NCBI RefSeq assembly: GCF_008831285.2
Contig: NC_045139.1
Location: 9,885,204 to 9,945,203, forward strand
Length of the DNA: 60,000 bases
Source of the DNA: Nymphaea colorata
Lineage: Eukaryota; Streptophyta; Magnoliopsida; Nymphaeales; Nymphaeaceae
Direction of reading: 5' to 3'
The notes beneath the pieces were generated by a model that ran no database searches, was not told the DNA's origin, and was given only the letters and a program-made list of their open reading frames with translations. Position 1 is the first letter of the stretch, and each line of letters opens with the position of its first letter. Shown here one piece after another: positions 1 to 10,774 of this stretch. The position numbers and the translations under genes were made by a program.

Positions 1-141
1 GCAAATAATATGTAAAATAGCTGGCTGGTCTGGTCTAATTTTTGTAGGTGCTACCTTTCTAACGACATTTAGAATCGGGATGAGGGGCTGCCTGAAGCCG
101 TTCAATGTCCGTCCTCGGCCCCTCTCTTCTCTCTCTCTCTT

Positions 142-192
<51 letters not shown>

Positions 193-1621
193 TGTTATGG
201 ACCCTAGAAAGATTGGAAAACAGTGTGTAAATGGATGAAAGAAAGGCAGTGGGAAGTGGGCCAGATTTGCATTTTTAGTAGATATTAAAGAAGCAAACGG
301 ATAAAGTTAGGGGTGCCAATTTTTATCCACATATCCCCTTGCGTGTAAAGACACATAACTCGAACCTTACAGGGCATACATATCTTATTAAAGTTAAATA
401 GTCAATTGTCCTTACTTATTCTTCCTCTCTAATCTTTGCGAAGCTTCCTGACCTCAAGCTATAATATTTAGCTCCAGTTCTATAATGGCTGGGATCAGGG
501 ATGACCGGCCCCAACGCTGGGTATCTAGTTGTTTTCATCGTTAATTAAATAAGATCTTTAATCTTCTTTGCTCGTTAAAAAAACGTATAAACAAGCCTGT
601 AGTTTACTCCAACACAACTGGCTGCATTATCTTGTCTGCGGATAAGTCTTCAGTCCTTTGATGTTGGAGAAAAGCCCATCGACAAGCAATTTTATATGAA
701 CTATGACTGAACACGTAACATGTGGTTGCGTATGCATGCATGTATGTGTTTGTGTAACTACTCGAGCCACTCTCGGGCTCGAACTCATGGTCCAGTGGAT
801 CCCATCCCTCTCTAGCAGCTTCTGTTTCGACTCTAAAAGGGCTAAGAACCACGACAACCACTTACTTTAACAACTCTCTTTGAAGATCCATCACAATATT
901 CAATAAGAAACCAAACTTTGATGTGTTACAATGTCTATGTGTATATGTATGCATCAATTGTATGATTACCACCCTATGTACATGTATATTGGAGAGATCC
1001 TTCCATATGCCACCCCATGTATGATTATAGATAGGGATATGAATGATTTGGATACGGGTTGGATCCATCTTTTGCTGAATTTAATTTAATAGAGCTAGCC
1101 CTATATGTGTAATCTGGTTCTGTTTGGAACTTGGATTTGGACTCTCCTCATCAAAGGCTCGACTATGCGCATTGGTCCACAGTTTAAGCACAAATGTTGC
1201 TTGTGCAACACGTCAGTGAAAAAACCAAAACTATGGTCAACCATTGTCGGGGCACACCGTGCACGAATGACATGTATCCCGCGTTGCCCATTTTGGTATG
1301 TGTCATGCACGTGGGCATGTGCACGGTGATAGATACAAAGACTAGCTTGGGTCGACCAATCCTCTCTTAATATTGAAGTTGAAACATTTGTTTGTGCTGA
1401 ACCTTTACTTGGTAGTATGCCCAATAATCCCAAACTAATGACCATATTTTAATATAATATATGTATCTCCATAAAATGTCTCGTTCCATCATAGATGGAG
1501 AGTTGGATGAGTCCGAGGGGAAGTTGCTTCTGCTCCGAGTGGGCTCGCTCATTCTTAAAGGGGATGCGGAAAACGACAAAAGAGCGAGAGGAGCGGGTCT
1601 GCGAGTGAGGACATCCTGTCG
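1..1621. other. Upstream spacer without a supported gene
   Basis: AT-rich plant spacer. It holds the CT/TA microsatellite listed separately and scattered short open frames without recognisable domains. Around 740-800 the minus strand has a Pol III B-box-like string (GAGTTCGAGCCC), as in tRNA-derived SINEs, but no convincing A box or target duplication was found, so no element is called. The open frames on both strands between 600 and 1450 look like chance. Confidence 0.5.
122..192. repeat. (CT)n-(AT)n compound microsatellite
   Basis: A CT-rich tract interrupted by TTT passes directly into an uninterrupted AT tract. Simple repeat, probably length-variable. Confidence 0.95.
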
Positions 1622-1628
1622 TATAAAT
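1622..1628 (+). promoter_or_regulatory. Candidate TATA box of the DUF506 gene
   Basis: TATAAAT lies about 140 bases before the ATG chosen for the downstream gene, at the edge where base composition changes from AT-rich to GC-rich. Spacing suits a plant core promoter with a 5' UTR of roughly 100 bases. It also argues against the upstream in-frame ATG at 1461, which would lie before the promoter. Confidence 0.45.
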
Positions 1629-1763
1629 GTTGACACTGAGGGGTGCTTTAAACCAAGGAGGTTTCAGCGGAGAAGAGGGTTGGTTCAGAGGGGAAGGGGA
1701 CGGAGGAGGACGACAAGAAAGGCCGTTGCTCTGCAGATGAACGGCTGTCGGTGGTCGCCAGGG

Positions 1764-2676
1764 ATGATGACGAAGAAGGTGACCCTTCCGCTCGACGAAC
1801 GGGCCGGGGCCAGGCCCTGCGGCGTCGGAGATCGGTTGCTTGCAGGGTACGTCAGCAGGGGGAGCGAGCACGAGGCTGACTCGGAGTGCCTCGCGGGCCT
1901 CGTCCACAGCTTCATGGAGGGAGACGATGACCGAGCTGGGAGGGCGGACGATGAACAGAGCACCGAGTCGTCCCTGGACTTGGATTTCTTATCTGACAAC
2001 GACGTCCCGGCGGACCTGGAGGAGCTCCTCATGTCCCTCACCGGCGATCCCCTCAGGGCAAAGATCGCGTGCGTGGTTTCGGATGCGGTCGACGAAGCGG
2101 CGGGGGTCGCCGACGGACGGCCGGCCTTGCGGAGATCGGTGATGATCCGGTTGATGGAGGCCGGCTTGAATGCGGGGATTTGCAAGGTCAAGTGGGATAA
2201 ATCCGGCGGGTTGACGCCCGGCAGCTATGAGTACATCGACGTGCTGGTGGAGAGAGACGGGGATCATGAGCAGCGGAGGTACGTCGTCGACGTGGACTTC
2301 GCCGGCGAGTTCGAGATCGCTCGGCCGACGAAGCAGTACGACAGGATCCTGGCCGCCCTGCGCCGGGTCCTTGTCTCCCGGCCGGAGGAACTCCGCCAGA
2401 TCGTGGACTCCGTGTCTGAGGCCGCAAAGAAATCGATGAAGGGCGAAGAGACTGGACCTTCCCCTGTGGCGGAAGAGCCGCTACATGCAGGCCAAGTGGT
2501 TCGGCCCCTACCGGCGGACCGCGAACCCGATCCCTTCCGCCTCGCCAGACTCCGGCGGCTTTAATGCCGCGGAGCACAGACCCGTTCACGGATTCGACTT
2601 CGGGAAATGCCGCCCGGCGTTGCCGTTCAGGCCGTGCCTCGCCGCCGGTGCTGCTCTCAAAGTTGTTCCCTTCTGA
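1764..2676 (+). CDS. DUF506 family protein (PDDEXK_6, PD-(D/E)XK nuclease-like), with apparent frameshift
   Basis: Plant-specific DUF506 protein of the PD-(D/E)XK nuclease-like superfamily; biochemical role poorly known. Seen here: an N-terminal SGSEH-like segment with SECLAGLVHSFMEG; a middle helical part (ALRRSVMIRLMEAGLNAGICKV-type); a core with YEYIDV, then RYVVDVDFAGEFEIARPT and QYDRIL, the usual DUF506 signature; and the C-terminal WRKxRYMQAKWFGPYRR motif. The last motif is in a different frame (stop at 2676) from the core (whose frame runs on to 2564), so about one extra base lies near 2441-2450, where SMKGE would otherwise run into RLDLPLWRK. The frame is open back to an ATG at 1461, but family comparison (MMTKK before the SGSEH segment) and the TATA box at 1622 favour 1764. 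Single GC-rich exon in AT-rich surroundings. Family assignment is firm; whether the indel is real or a sequencing error is open. Confidence 0.82.
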
Positions 2677-2952
2677 GCCCTGCTCCGCCGTCCGACCCAT
2701 CGATTGGGGGGTGGGACCCCGCAGGGTGGGGTTGGAGGTTCGCTCTCGAGCAGCTCGGCGACGCGTTTTTGGATGTTATCTGCAGTCGAGTGCCTGGCTG
2801 ACGTGGACGGAGCTAACCTGGGGAGCGGGTCAAATTTCTGACGTGGCTGGGTATCCCCAAACTGGGTGTGGGGACCAGCTAGATCGGTTCCCGTCTTGTA
2901 CAGAGCGGTTTTGTGGGGGCCAGATGAGATTTTTGTACACTGAAAGATGGTG

Positions 2953-2958
2953 AATAAA
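2953..2958 (+). terminator. Candidate poly(A) signal
   Basis: AATAAA about 280 bases after the DUF506 stop, where the GC-rich island ends. Reasonable position for 3' end formation of that gene. Confidence 0.4.
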
Positions 2959-2959
2959 A

Positions 2960-3863
2960 CGTTTGTTTAAGTCCATCACCGAAAGCGAGAAATTGAACGT
3001 CTGAAGCATACATTTCCTTACATATCATGGCGCACGAGGTCTCGTGAGAAAAAGAAAAAGAGAAGAAGGAAGGAGAGGAGGAGACGCTATTTTTGGAAGA
3101 GCGAAGCAAGTGGTCAATAAAAGACTTGCTGCCAATCCAATAACCTTCAAAATTTCCCGACTACTTTATATCATAAAGTTTTACTTGGTCACCAAAATCG
3201 AGCTTTAGGGTTTGTTTGATAATCTCTGATGCTGATCTAAAACCTCCTCAGATTTTACTTCCATGTAAAAACGAGAATTCCATATCCTCTAACTTCAGAT
3301 CAGATGGGAGGGTGCTCTGACCTTAATTTCTAAAATTCCGGACAATCTCGAAATCACATCGAATTTCAAATCAAAGGCTATCAAACATTCCGCATTGGAG
3401 AATCACAAATTGAAAGGTTCAAGAGAATGGCGTCTCACGACTACATCTCCCCTGAAAATGCAGTTTTCGGCGGAGTAAACAAAAGAGGACTGAAAATAAC
3501 GGGTTAGAAACCAACAACTCAAACATGTAAAATCAAACCTTGCGTCCACCAACTCCAGTGCATAACTAAATTAGGTCGTTAATGGAGGGAAAAGGGTTTT
3601 TTATTTTATTTTTCTTCCCCAAAGAAGAGTCAAAGGCCATTTTACTGCTCTGACTTGAGGCAAATGTGGTGGACCAATTATTTAGTAAGGAGAAGCAGTG
3701 TGGGCCTTAAGGCGGAGAATAGTTGGTGCGCATTTGGAGGGCGTATTCCAACCCCCCCTTCATTCCATCTCAACCATCTTCTTCTCATTAATATTATCTT
3801 GTGGTTCTCTTTACAAAATACATCTCCACGAATTATCTAGGAAAGTCTTTTATAGCTGGCGAG
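2960..3863. other. Spacer with a possible small MITE
   Basis: No gene seen. Around 3207-3394 the ends GGGTTTGTTTGATA and (reverse) GGAATGTTTGATAG face each other about 190 bases apart, as in PIF/Harbinger- or hAT-like MITEs. TTA precedes the left end but does not follow the right end, so a complete element is not demonstrated. Confidence 0.35.
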
Positions 3864-4472
3864 TGACCATTATAAGCCTGGGCACCGGGCTGGGCTGCTG
3901 CCGGGTACCCGGCCCTACTCGGCCCCGAGCCCGGGCTTACATTATCGGGCCTGGTTCGGCCCAGTAACTAATGGGTCCAGCTCGGGCCCGCGACTATCAT
4001 CATCGGGGGCCCGAGAAGCCTGACAATAAATTAGTTTTTTTTTTTTTTAATAAACTTATGTTAGGGTTTTTTCGTTGTTCTTCATTCACAACTACTTCGC
4101 ACTGTCTTTAAACTCCTTGCCTCTCCTCCTCATTTCCTTGTTGTTCTTCCTTTCCAAATCCATCACCTTTCTCACCATCGCCGCTATTTTCTCCCTCCCC
4201 ACCATATTTATATCATCTTGGTGTTATAACTTTGGTCTACCATAATAGAGAAAGTGAGGAAGGGCACGCCGGCAGATATGCCCTCGGTGGTGGAGTTCTA
4301 GCCGCAGTGGGTGAAGAAACCGCCAGCGAAGGGATGAGAGAGGACATTCATATGCCTGCACCAGGGCACCACCAGGCCCTTGCCGCCAAAATCCTCCTTC
4401 ACCAGCCAGTCCTGTTCGCACACAATCCACAGTAAGGGGGACCTGCTTGCTCGGAGGCTCTCATGGCAGCAG

Positions 4473-4480
4473 GGTAAAAC
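4473..4480. repeat. Left target site duplication of hAT element
   Basis: GGTAAAAC, identical to 8870-8877. Confidence 0.9.
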
Positions 4481-4652
4481 CTATGTCACCTGAGTGCGGG
4501 GTGCGGGTGCCGGTGCGGTACATCTCAAAAAATTTAGGTGCGGCGGTGCGGTGAGAGTATTTTATTATTTTTGAAATATAATAATATAAACCACAAAATT
4601 ATTAAATAACAAGATCAAAATTACAATTTGCTAATCATGATATCATTATCAA

Positions 4653-4808
4653 TCATCAATTCAAAATTCAACAACAAATATATATCATCAATTCAACATT
4701 CAACAAGAAATATATATCATCAATTCAACATTCAACAACAAATACATATCACCAACTCAACATTCAACAAGAAATATATATATCTTTATCAACATTCAAC
4801 AACAAATG
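4653..4808. repeat. 32-bp tandem repeat in hAT 3' region
   Basis: Four to five copies of a unit built as TCATCAATTCAACATTCAAC plus an A/T-rich tail, with small substitutions. It lies inside the hAT element, downstream of the transposase gene. Confidence 0.85.
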
Positions 4809-4937
4809 TACTATAGTTTTGAGTTCACAAAAAACACAGTTCATATAGTCATCAATACATATTCTTCATCATCAAACGCCTTCATAGTTCATACATCAAT
4901 ACATATTAGATATTACATCATCTTTCATAAACCAGAG

Positions 4938-7267
4938 TCACGTTCCACTTCCACTTCCACTTCCACTTCCACCAATATCTTGATTTTGTTGAATGCTTCG
5001 AACGATATCATCATCATCAAATGCCTCAGAAGGAATAACAGGATCAGAAAAATCCATGTTAGCAACATATAAGTTACGTTCTCCATCGAAATCGAATTCA
5101 TCTGGATTTACATCCCAATATTGCGATGATCCACATCTGCATTTATTAAAGATGAAAATTAAATAATTAAAAATATGTACCACCAAAATATAAAAAAGCT
5201 AATACAACACAACAAATTGAGCAAAACAAAACAACCTAATAAAGAAATACCTGTATTCATTTTCTTTTCTTGAAAGAAGACGCAAATTGGAATCCACATA
5301 AACCAAGTCCTCTACACGTTGACTAGTGAGCTTGTTCCTTTTAATGTTGTGTATATGACCATATATGCTCCAATTTCTTTCACAACACGATGATGTAACA
5401 GGTTGTGATAGTAACCTCAAAGCAAGTTTATGAAGCACGCGCATTTCTGATCCATAGGACGCCCACCAATCAAAAGGACTCATGTGATCATCTTCTCTTG
5501 CTTGTGCTGCACCTTCTGAATTAAAATCTCCTAAAGAAAACTTGTTATATTCACACATAGCTTGTGTTCTGGTATAAGAATCTATTAAAAGTCTGTCTAT
5601 ACATGACATTCTTTGAGTGTTTAACTCAACATCTAGATGTGGAGTAACACGTCCAGGAGTTCATTCAATCCATTTTTTGGTGTAATATTTGGGATTTAAA
5701 GAATGAGCCATGCAATGCAATGGATTATTGCTTTTATCTCATTTTTGAACTAATATTGTACTTATATGATCAATGAATTATCAAGTACAATGTCTTTTTT
5801 TTCTTTCTTTAAAACTATACATTGAATTTCTTCAATCATATTTTCCCACATTGCGTAAACTTGATGAAGCATAAGCTCATCTTTATCAACAGCTCTCAAC
5901 ATGCACCAAATTGGTTCTGTAAAATCCAAAAAATATGCAATTTTATCCCACCATTTATCTTCAACAATAAGGTTTTTAATACGTTGAGCTTTAGCCTCAT
6001 CTTCAACCCGATAAAAGCTCCACTCTCTACTAAACACCATTTGAATAAGTGCACTTCGCACTCTTTGAATTCTTTTCAACATGACAATTATTGAAGCAAA
6101 TCGTGCCTCTGCAACCTTTAACAGTCTGAAATCAGAATAACTACTAAAAAGAGACAATGCATGTTGGTGATTAACGATGAAATTTCAAATATTTCTTGCA
6201 TCTTTTTCAATCTCTTGAATCCAAGTGAATAGCTCATGTCCCTTAGGATCTACATCTCCACTTGGAGGATTGCATATGTCATTCAGTGCTAAATTCAAAG
6301 TATGTGCAACACATGGAGTCCAAAAAATATGTGGAAAATCATACCTCAAACTAAGTCCAGCACTTTTGCATACAGCAGCATTGTCTGTAATGAGTTGCAC
6401 CACATTATCAGGACCAACCTCCTTGACGGCTTCTACAAATAATTGCTTCAAATATCCTGCATCTTTATATTCTCCAGACGCATCAACTGCCTTAAAAAAT
6501 ATTGGTTCATCACGTGCAATGACAATGAAATTAATTAGTGGACGTCTTTGAATATCTGTCCACCCATCAATAACAATTGATATCGCAGTCGTGTTCTATT
6601 TCAACTTTTTTCTTTCTAAACTTTGCTCAACCTCATTTTTTTCATTATGAAGAAGTGATGTGCGTAACCTTTCTGAACCGAGAGGTTGATATCCTGAAAA
6701 TTTGCTATTTGCAAGCATAGTACAAGCCTTCTTCCAATATGGATTTCTAGCAACATTGAAAGGAATGCAACTAGAATAGAAAAACTTAGCAATCACTTTA
6801 TCTATTTCTGCCCTTCGGCAAGAATCAAAACATGTCACTATAGTCTTTGTTTTCCTATCAGAACTTTTAAGATTTGTCACGATAATACTTGTTTTCTTCT
6901 TGTTGTGTACTTCATCAGCACGATCTTGCAACCTCTTGAACTCTCGAGCTTTTTCTGCAGAAATTTTTTTACATCCTCGAATTCCATGACCTGACAACTT
7001 CAACAAATGTGCCTTAATTCTTGTGTAAGATCCTACAAATGTATTTTCACAATATTTGCATACGAAATGCACATTTCCACCGCCACTGCCCACATCTTTA
7101 GTGACCGCTTTCATTTCTTTCCATAGTGGTTCTTCTTCGGATGCAAATGCTTCACCAGGTAGTGTAGAAGGCTTTGAAACAACACTTTCATCCACATCCA
7201 CACTACATGAAGAGCCTATTGCAGGAGAATCTGAAACAACTTCTTTTCCTTTCTTTCTGTTTGCCAT
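4938..7267 (-). pseudogene. hAT transposase pseudogene (BED - DUF659 - hATC)
   Basis: Transposase for cut-and-paste movement of the surrounding element. Read on the minus strand: N-terminal BED zinc finger with Cys70, Cys73, His87, His94 (first part 7267-6596); DUF659 core starting right after with VIDGWTD and LITDNAAVCKSAG, both holding conserved Asp residues; a WWDKIAYFLDFTEPIW segment (6157-5762); a hAT C-terminal dimerisation part with PFDWWASYG and SCCERNWSIYGHIHNIKRNKL (5609-5251). A 114-bp intron (5250-5137, GT...AG) leads to a last exon ending in an acidic stretch and a Gly-Ser tail. Breaks: in-frame TAG at 6596-6598, TGA at about 6185, a frameshift near 5765-5775, and two TGA codons between about 5640 and 5735. 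This copy cannot make a full protein. Confidence 0.9.
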
Positions 7268-8334
7268 CTTTTATGGTTTTACCTTCAAAGTTCAAAAATA
7301 AAAAATTTCAAACATAACAAATTTAAGAATAGATAGCAACTTATCACCGACAAAAGAAAAACAAGTTTAGCAATTAACAGATGTAGTTTGTTCACTAATT
7401 AACCGTAGTTTATGATGTCTCTCAACCACCAATTAGTGTAAATCAGTCATTCAGTTCATTCAAATTCATAGAATAAATTCATTTTTCAGAGGACAGACAA
7501 CAAATATATGATCAACACAGAGAAGGTTAAGTCATACAACTCACTAAATGACCACACTGAATCAAAAGTCAGAAGGGAAAAAATGATTAACCATGACAAA
7601 GCCCAATTTAAGTTTACTTTATATTATGAGTAAAAAGCATTCTTTTTTTATCGATTCAACCTGAGATCTTGGAAGTAATGCAATCACAAAGTGCTTAAGA
7701 ATAGGCAGAGGAGGAGAATATTGAGAAAAAAAAATGCATATTTTTAATATATATGCAATAAGACTGATACCTCCAGGATCAAGGACATGCTTTGATAGCA
7801 TAGACATAAATTAGTTAATAAATAATAACCACAGATGGTGAGCTTGTAGACCCAGAGGAAGTTCGTGAAACATTCCAACAAAGAATCAAGAGAATTATAA
7901 CTTAGGCTAGCTAGATGACACCAATATATTTAAGGCTTTAAGCATAACAAATTATGGTTTAAAAGAAAACTAGAAAGAAATGCATACTTTTCGCTCCTTA
8001 CATTGCTTATGACTAGAAATAGATGCAGAAAAATATAATAGAACAAATAACACGAATTGAATGACTAATTTAAAGCAACAAAAAATTGAATGAAACTTCA
8101 ATGCCCCAAAACCCGCCCACTAAAATTTCCATTCCACTATGCTCACACAAAAGAACAACAACATTATGGGGTCAGCACACAGACAGGCAAAAACAAAAAA
8201 AAAATTGCAAACCAGTACATATCAAAGAGTGAGAGTGAGAGTTTACCCAAATCCGAACACAACACAGAGAGAAGGAGTGGCGTCGCAGAGAGAGGGAGCA
8301 CTGAGCAGCGAGTTCTGGGTGAGGGAGCAACACA

Positions 8335-8508
8335 GAGAGAGGGAGCAAAGAGCTCCCCAAGCGTCGTAGAGAGAGGGAGCACCGGAGCATAGAGTTCCCC
8401 AACTCCAAGCGTCGTAGAGAGGGAGCAAAGAGCTCCCCAAGCGTCGCAGAGAGAGGGAGCACCAGAGCATAGAGTTCCCAAACTCCAAGCGTCGTAGAGA
8501 GGGAGCAC
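8335..8508. repeat. 80-bp composite tandem repeat in hAT 5' region
   Basis: Units such as GGGAGCAAAGAGCTCCCC (8341, 8421) and the GAGCATAGAGTTCCC block (8384, 8464) recur exactly 80 bases apart, about 2.2 copies, each half containing GCGTCG followed by a GA-rich run. It lies in the putative promoter or leader of the transposase. Open frames on the minus strand here arise from the repeat and are not genes. Confidence 0.85.
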
Positions 8509-8869
8509 ACTGCACAATGCACAGCGTCGGTCTTGCAGAGAGAGGCTGAGAGGGAGAGAATCAGAGAACTTGTTGCCCGTTGGTCTCTGAGAGAAGCCGA
8601 GTGTGAGAGGGAGAGAAGCCAATTTGTGCCCTAACGTCGACGCCCAAAATTTTTTGAGTTAAAAATCAATTCCCTAACTTAAAAATCATGCCCAAAACGC
8701 CCAAAATTTTGACCAAAAAGGCCGGTGCGGTTTGACCGCACCCGACTCGTGTTTGACGCGAGTCGGGTGCGCATCTGAAAATGGACGAATTCAGTCAGGT
8801 GCGGCTGACCGCACCCGCATCGCGTCGACGCGGGTGCGGGTCCAAATTGGGCGCACCTAGGTATCGTAG

Positions 8870-8877
8870 GGTAAAAC
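8870..8877. repeat. Right target site duplication of hAT element
   Basis: GGTAAAAC, identical to 4473-4480. Confidence 0.9.
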
Positions 8878-9109
8878 TAGAAGGTCAAGGGAAGAAAGAG
8901 AGAACAAGTGTGGTTCGGCCCGAAAAAGACCAACTCAGCCGGTTAATAACCGGGCCGGGCTGGGCCTCTGGCATAAATCAAAGCCCGAGGCCCGATATTG
9001 CATGGGCCCGGCCTGACCTGTTTAGAAACAGGCCGAGCCGCGAGCTGGCCCGTTTCCAATACCGGGCTTGGATTTTTGGCCCGCCCGATACGGAGCCTAC
9101 TGACCAACT

Positions 9110-9420
9110 TAATGTGGACCAAACACAACGGGCAAGTCTCCATTGAAAAAAAAAAGATCATCAATCGACTCTTGGGCAATATTATATCTTACCGCCTTGA
9201 TGTACGTCTTGTGGATTGGTCACGATCTGTTGCTTCTATCCGATTCATACCGTGGGTACTTGATTTGTTTGTCTTAGAAACGCAAAGTAATAGAATTGAA
9301 GAGGGAAACCACGTTGAGAGAGAATGAACCTAAAAAGCCATATATACTCTCTTAATATATATTTCATAAGCTAATTTGGTGACAAACTCATGAATCAAAG
9401 GGATCTTAGCCATACCAAAA
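9110..9420. other. Spacer, nothing recognised
   Basis: Between the outer element and the GC-rich tandem repeat. No domain-bearing frame, no clear repeat. Confidence 0.4.
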
Positions 9421-9439
9421 TACCATTTGTTGGGACCAT

Positions 9440-9735
9440 AGCCAACATGGCAGGTAGACCAAGCCTGGTCTGGTCAATCTAGGCTCGGGCAGGCCAGCCT
9501 GGCATGGCGTGGTATGGCCCTGGCAAGCATGGCCCGACACTGGCCGGCTTGGCAGCCCTAGCAAATGCGGCCTGCCACGGCTCGATATGGCCCTGGCAAG
9601 CATGGCCCGACACTGGCCGGCTTGGCAGCCCTAGCAAATGCAGCCTGCCATGGCTCGATATGGCCCTGGCAAGCATGACCCGGTGCTATTCTGCTTGGCG
9701 TAGTGGGCAGCTTGCCCCTTGGCATGGTCAATGCT
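9440..9735. repeat. GC-rich block with 73-bp tandem repeat
   Basis: TATGGCCCTGGCAAGCATG starts at 9513, 9586 and 9659, giving a 73-bp period; the full unit also has CCGACACTGGCCGGCTTGGC. It is sharply GC-rich in an AT-rich context and rich in TGGC/GCCA words on both sides, like subterminal repeats of a DNA transposon. Matching terminal repeats were not found. Open frames on both strands are repeat artefacts. Confidence 0.85.
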
Positions 9736-9739
9736 CTTG

Positions 9740-10770
9740 TCAACATATATTTGAACAAATTTAACCCTCTTAGTGTTTTTAAGCTATTTTAAGCAAATAA
9801 TGTCTAATTAATAGCTAATTCTATTTTTTAAAAATACCACAATGCCCTTGAGTCTCCTTCCTCTATAAATACCTTCTCATTTCTCTCATTTAATATTAGA
9901 AATCCATCATCTTTTCAAGCTTTTGGGCCCTCTATCTCCTCTTCTAGATTTCTTCTTCTCTTATTATTTCTCTTCTTCTTGTTGTTCAATTTTTATTGTT
10001 TGGCTCTCTTAATCTTGAAATCCAAACCTTAATTTTCAATAAGATGAGACCTTGAAGGAGTTTGTGATGGACTCTTGGGGAGCATCTGCAACCCATTCAA
10101 ACCACCTTTAAGGAGCTTTTTTTTCTCACAAGAGCTAAGGAGCCGCCTCTATATCAAATCTTTTTTTAATGTATTTATAAGTTTTCTTTGTACCATTTTC
10201 TTGTCTCTTTTCTTCATAGCAAGAGATGAAAGTATAGTCTCTCTAAAGCTAAGAATTCTCGTTGAAGCTCCATGAACATGACCAAGGCAAACATTTTCTT
10301 TAATATCATTTTCCCTCTCCTTTTAACTTATCTTTTTATCATTTTAACTAGTTTCTTCATTTCTTTTAGCTTGTTTATCTCTTTTAAACTTGTTTTTCTC
10401 TCATTTTAACTTTTCTCTATCATTTTAACTTATATTTCTGTCATTTTAATTTCTCAATCTTTATTTGCCCTTTCTTATTTTATTCTTCTTCTTATTTCTC
10501 TCTCATTAATTCTTTCTCTTTCAAATATCTTTCTCTTTCTCTCCCTTTCATCTTTATTTCTCTTTATGTATTTTCATTTTTCTTTTCCTCTTTTTCAAAT
10601 TTCACTTTCATCGTATATTTATCTTTTCATCTCCATATTTAATGCTCTATTTTGATGGTTTTATTGTATGTGGATGTGTATTATGATGTGAGGATTTGGG
10701 ATGAGTTATTTTTTTATTTCTATCATTTTGAGGTTGAGACAACTCTCAAAACACCCAAATATTTGGAGAA
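9740..10770. other. Spacer with a promoter-like TATA and long pyrimidine-rich tract
   Basis: CTCTATAAATACC (TATA core 9864-9870) is followed by a long T/C-rich leader-like stretch (about 9890-10010 and 10290-10620). This resembles a plant promoter plus pyrimidine-rich leader, or part of an LTR. No coding region with recognisable domains follows directly. Confidence 0.4.
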
Positions 10771-10774
10771 TGCA

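Larger units (their letters stand above)
4481..8869 (-). mobile_element. hAT-superfamily DNA transposon with 8-bp target duplication
   Basis: The element is bounded by GGTAAAAC at 4473-4480 and 8870-8877, an exact 8-bp target duplication as made by hAT transposases. Ends are imperfect inverted repeats: CTATGTCACCTGAGTGCGG on the left against CTACGATACCTAGGTGCGC (reverse of right), 13 of 19 matching. Both subterminal regions carry many GGTGCGG / CCGCACC motifs (4500-4550, 8717-8845), the usual transposase-binding pattern. The minus strand encodes BED finger, DUF659 and hAT dimerisation segments in order. Length 4,389 bp. The perfect duplication argues for fairly recent insertion, while the gene already carries several stops, so it was probably mobilised in trans or has decayed since. 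Confidence 0.92.
3870..9100. mobile_element. Outer GGCCCGG-ended element interrupted by the hAT transposon
   Basis: Two short GC-rich blocks (about 3880-4020 and 8915-9095) are packed with GGGCCCGG/CCGGGC motifs in both orientations, as in subterminal regions of some plant hAT elements. The outermost bases can be aligned as imperfect inverted ends (AGCCTGGGCACCGGGC against the reverse of the right end, about 11 of 16). The hexamer TGACCA occurs at 3864-3869 and 9101-9106, just outside. Without the inner 4.4-kb insertion the element would be about 0.8 kb and non-coding. Exact borders are uncertain, and an 8-bp duplication is not clean. Confidence 0.45.

Noticed and set aside
1449-2700. Long minus-strand frames (1449-1907, 1685-2191, 2188-2700) opposite the DUF506 gene
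   Set aside because: GC-rich codon shadows of the plus-strand gene; no domains, while the sense strand has clear DUF506 motifs.
4938-4980. CACTTC repeat considered as a minisatellite or CRISPR-like array
   Set aside because: Short hexamer run encoding the Gly-Ser tail of the hAT transposase; no spacers.
8164-8622. Minus-strand frames with Leu/Ser-rich repeated protein
   Set aside because: Repetitive content comes entirely from the 80-bp tandem repeat in the hAT element; all three frames are open for that reason.
9406-9764. Overlapping frames on both strands with repeated LARAISS / GLPSRPVSG units
   Set aside because: Translation of the 73-bp GC-rich tandem repeat.
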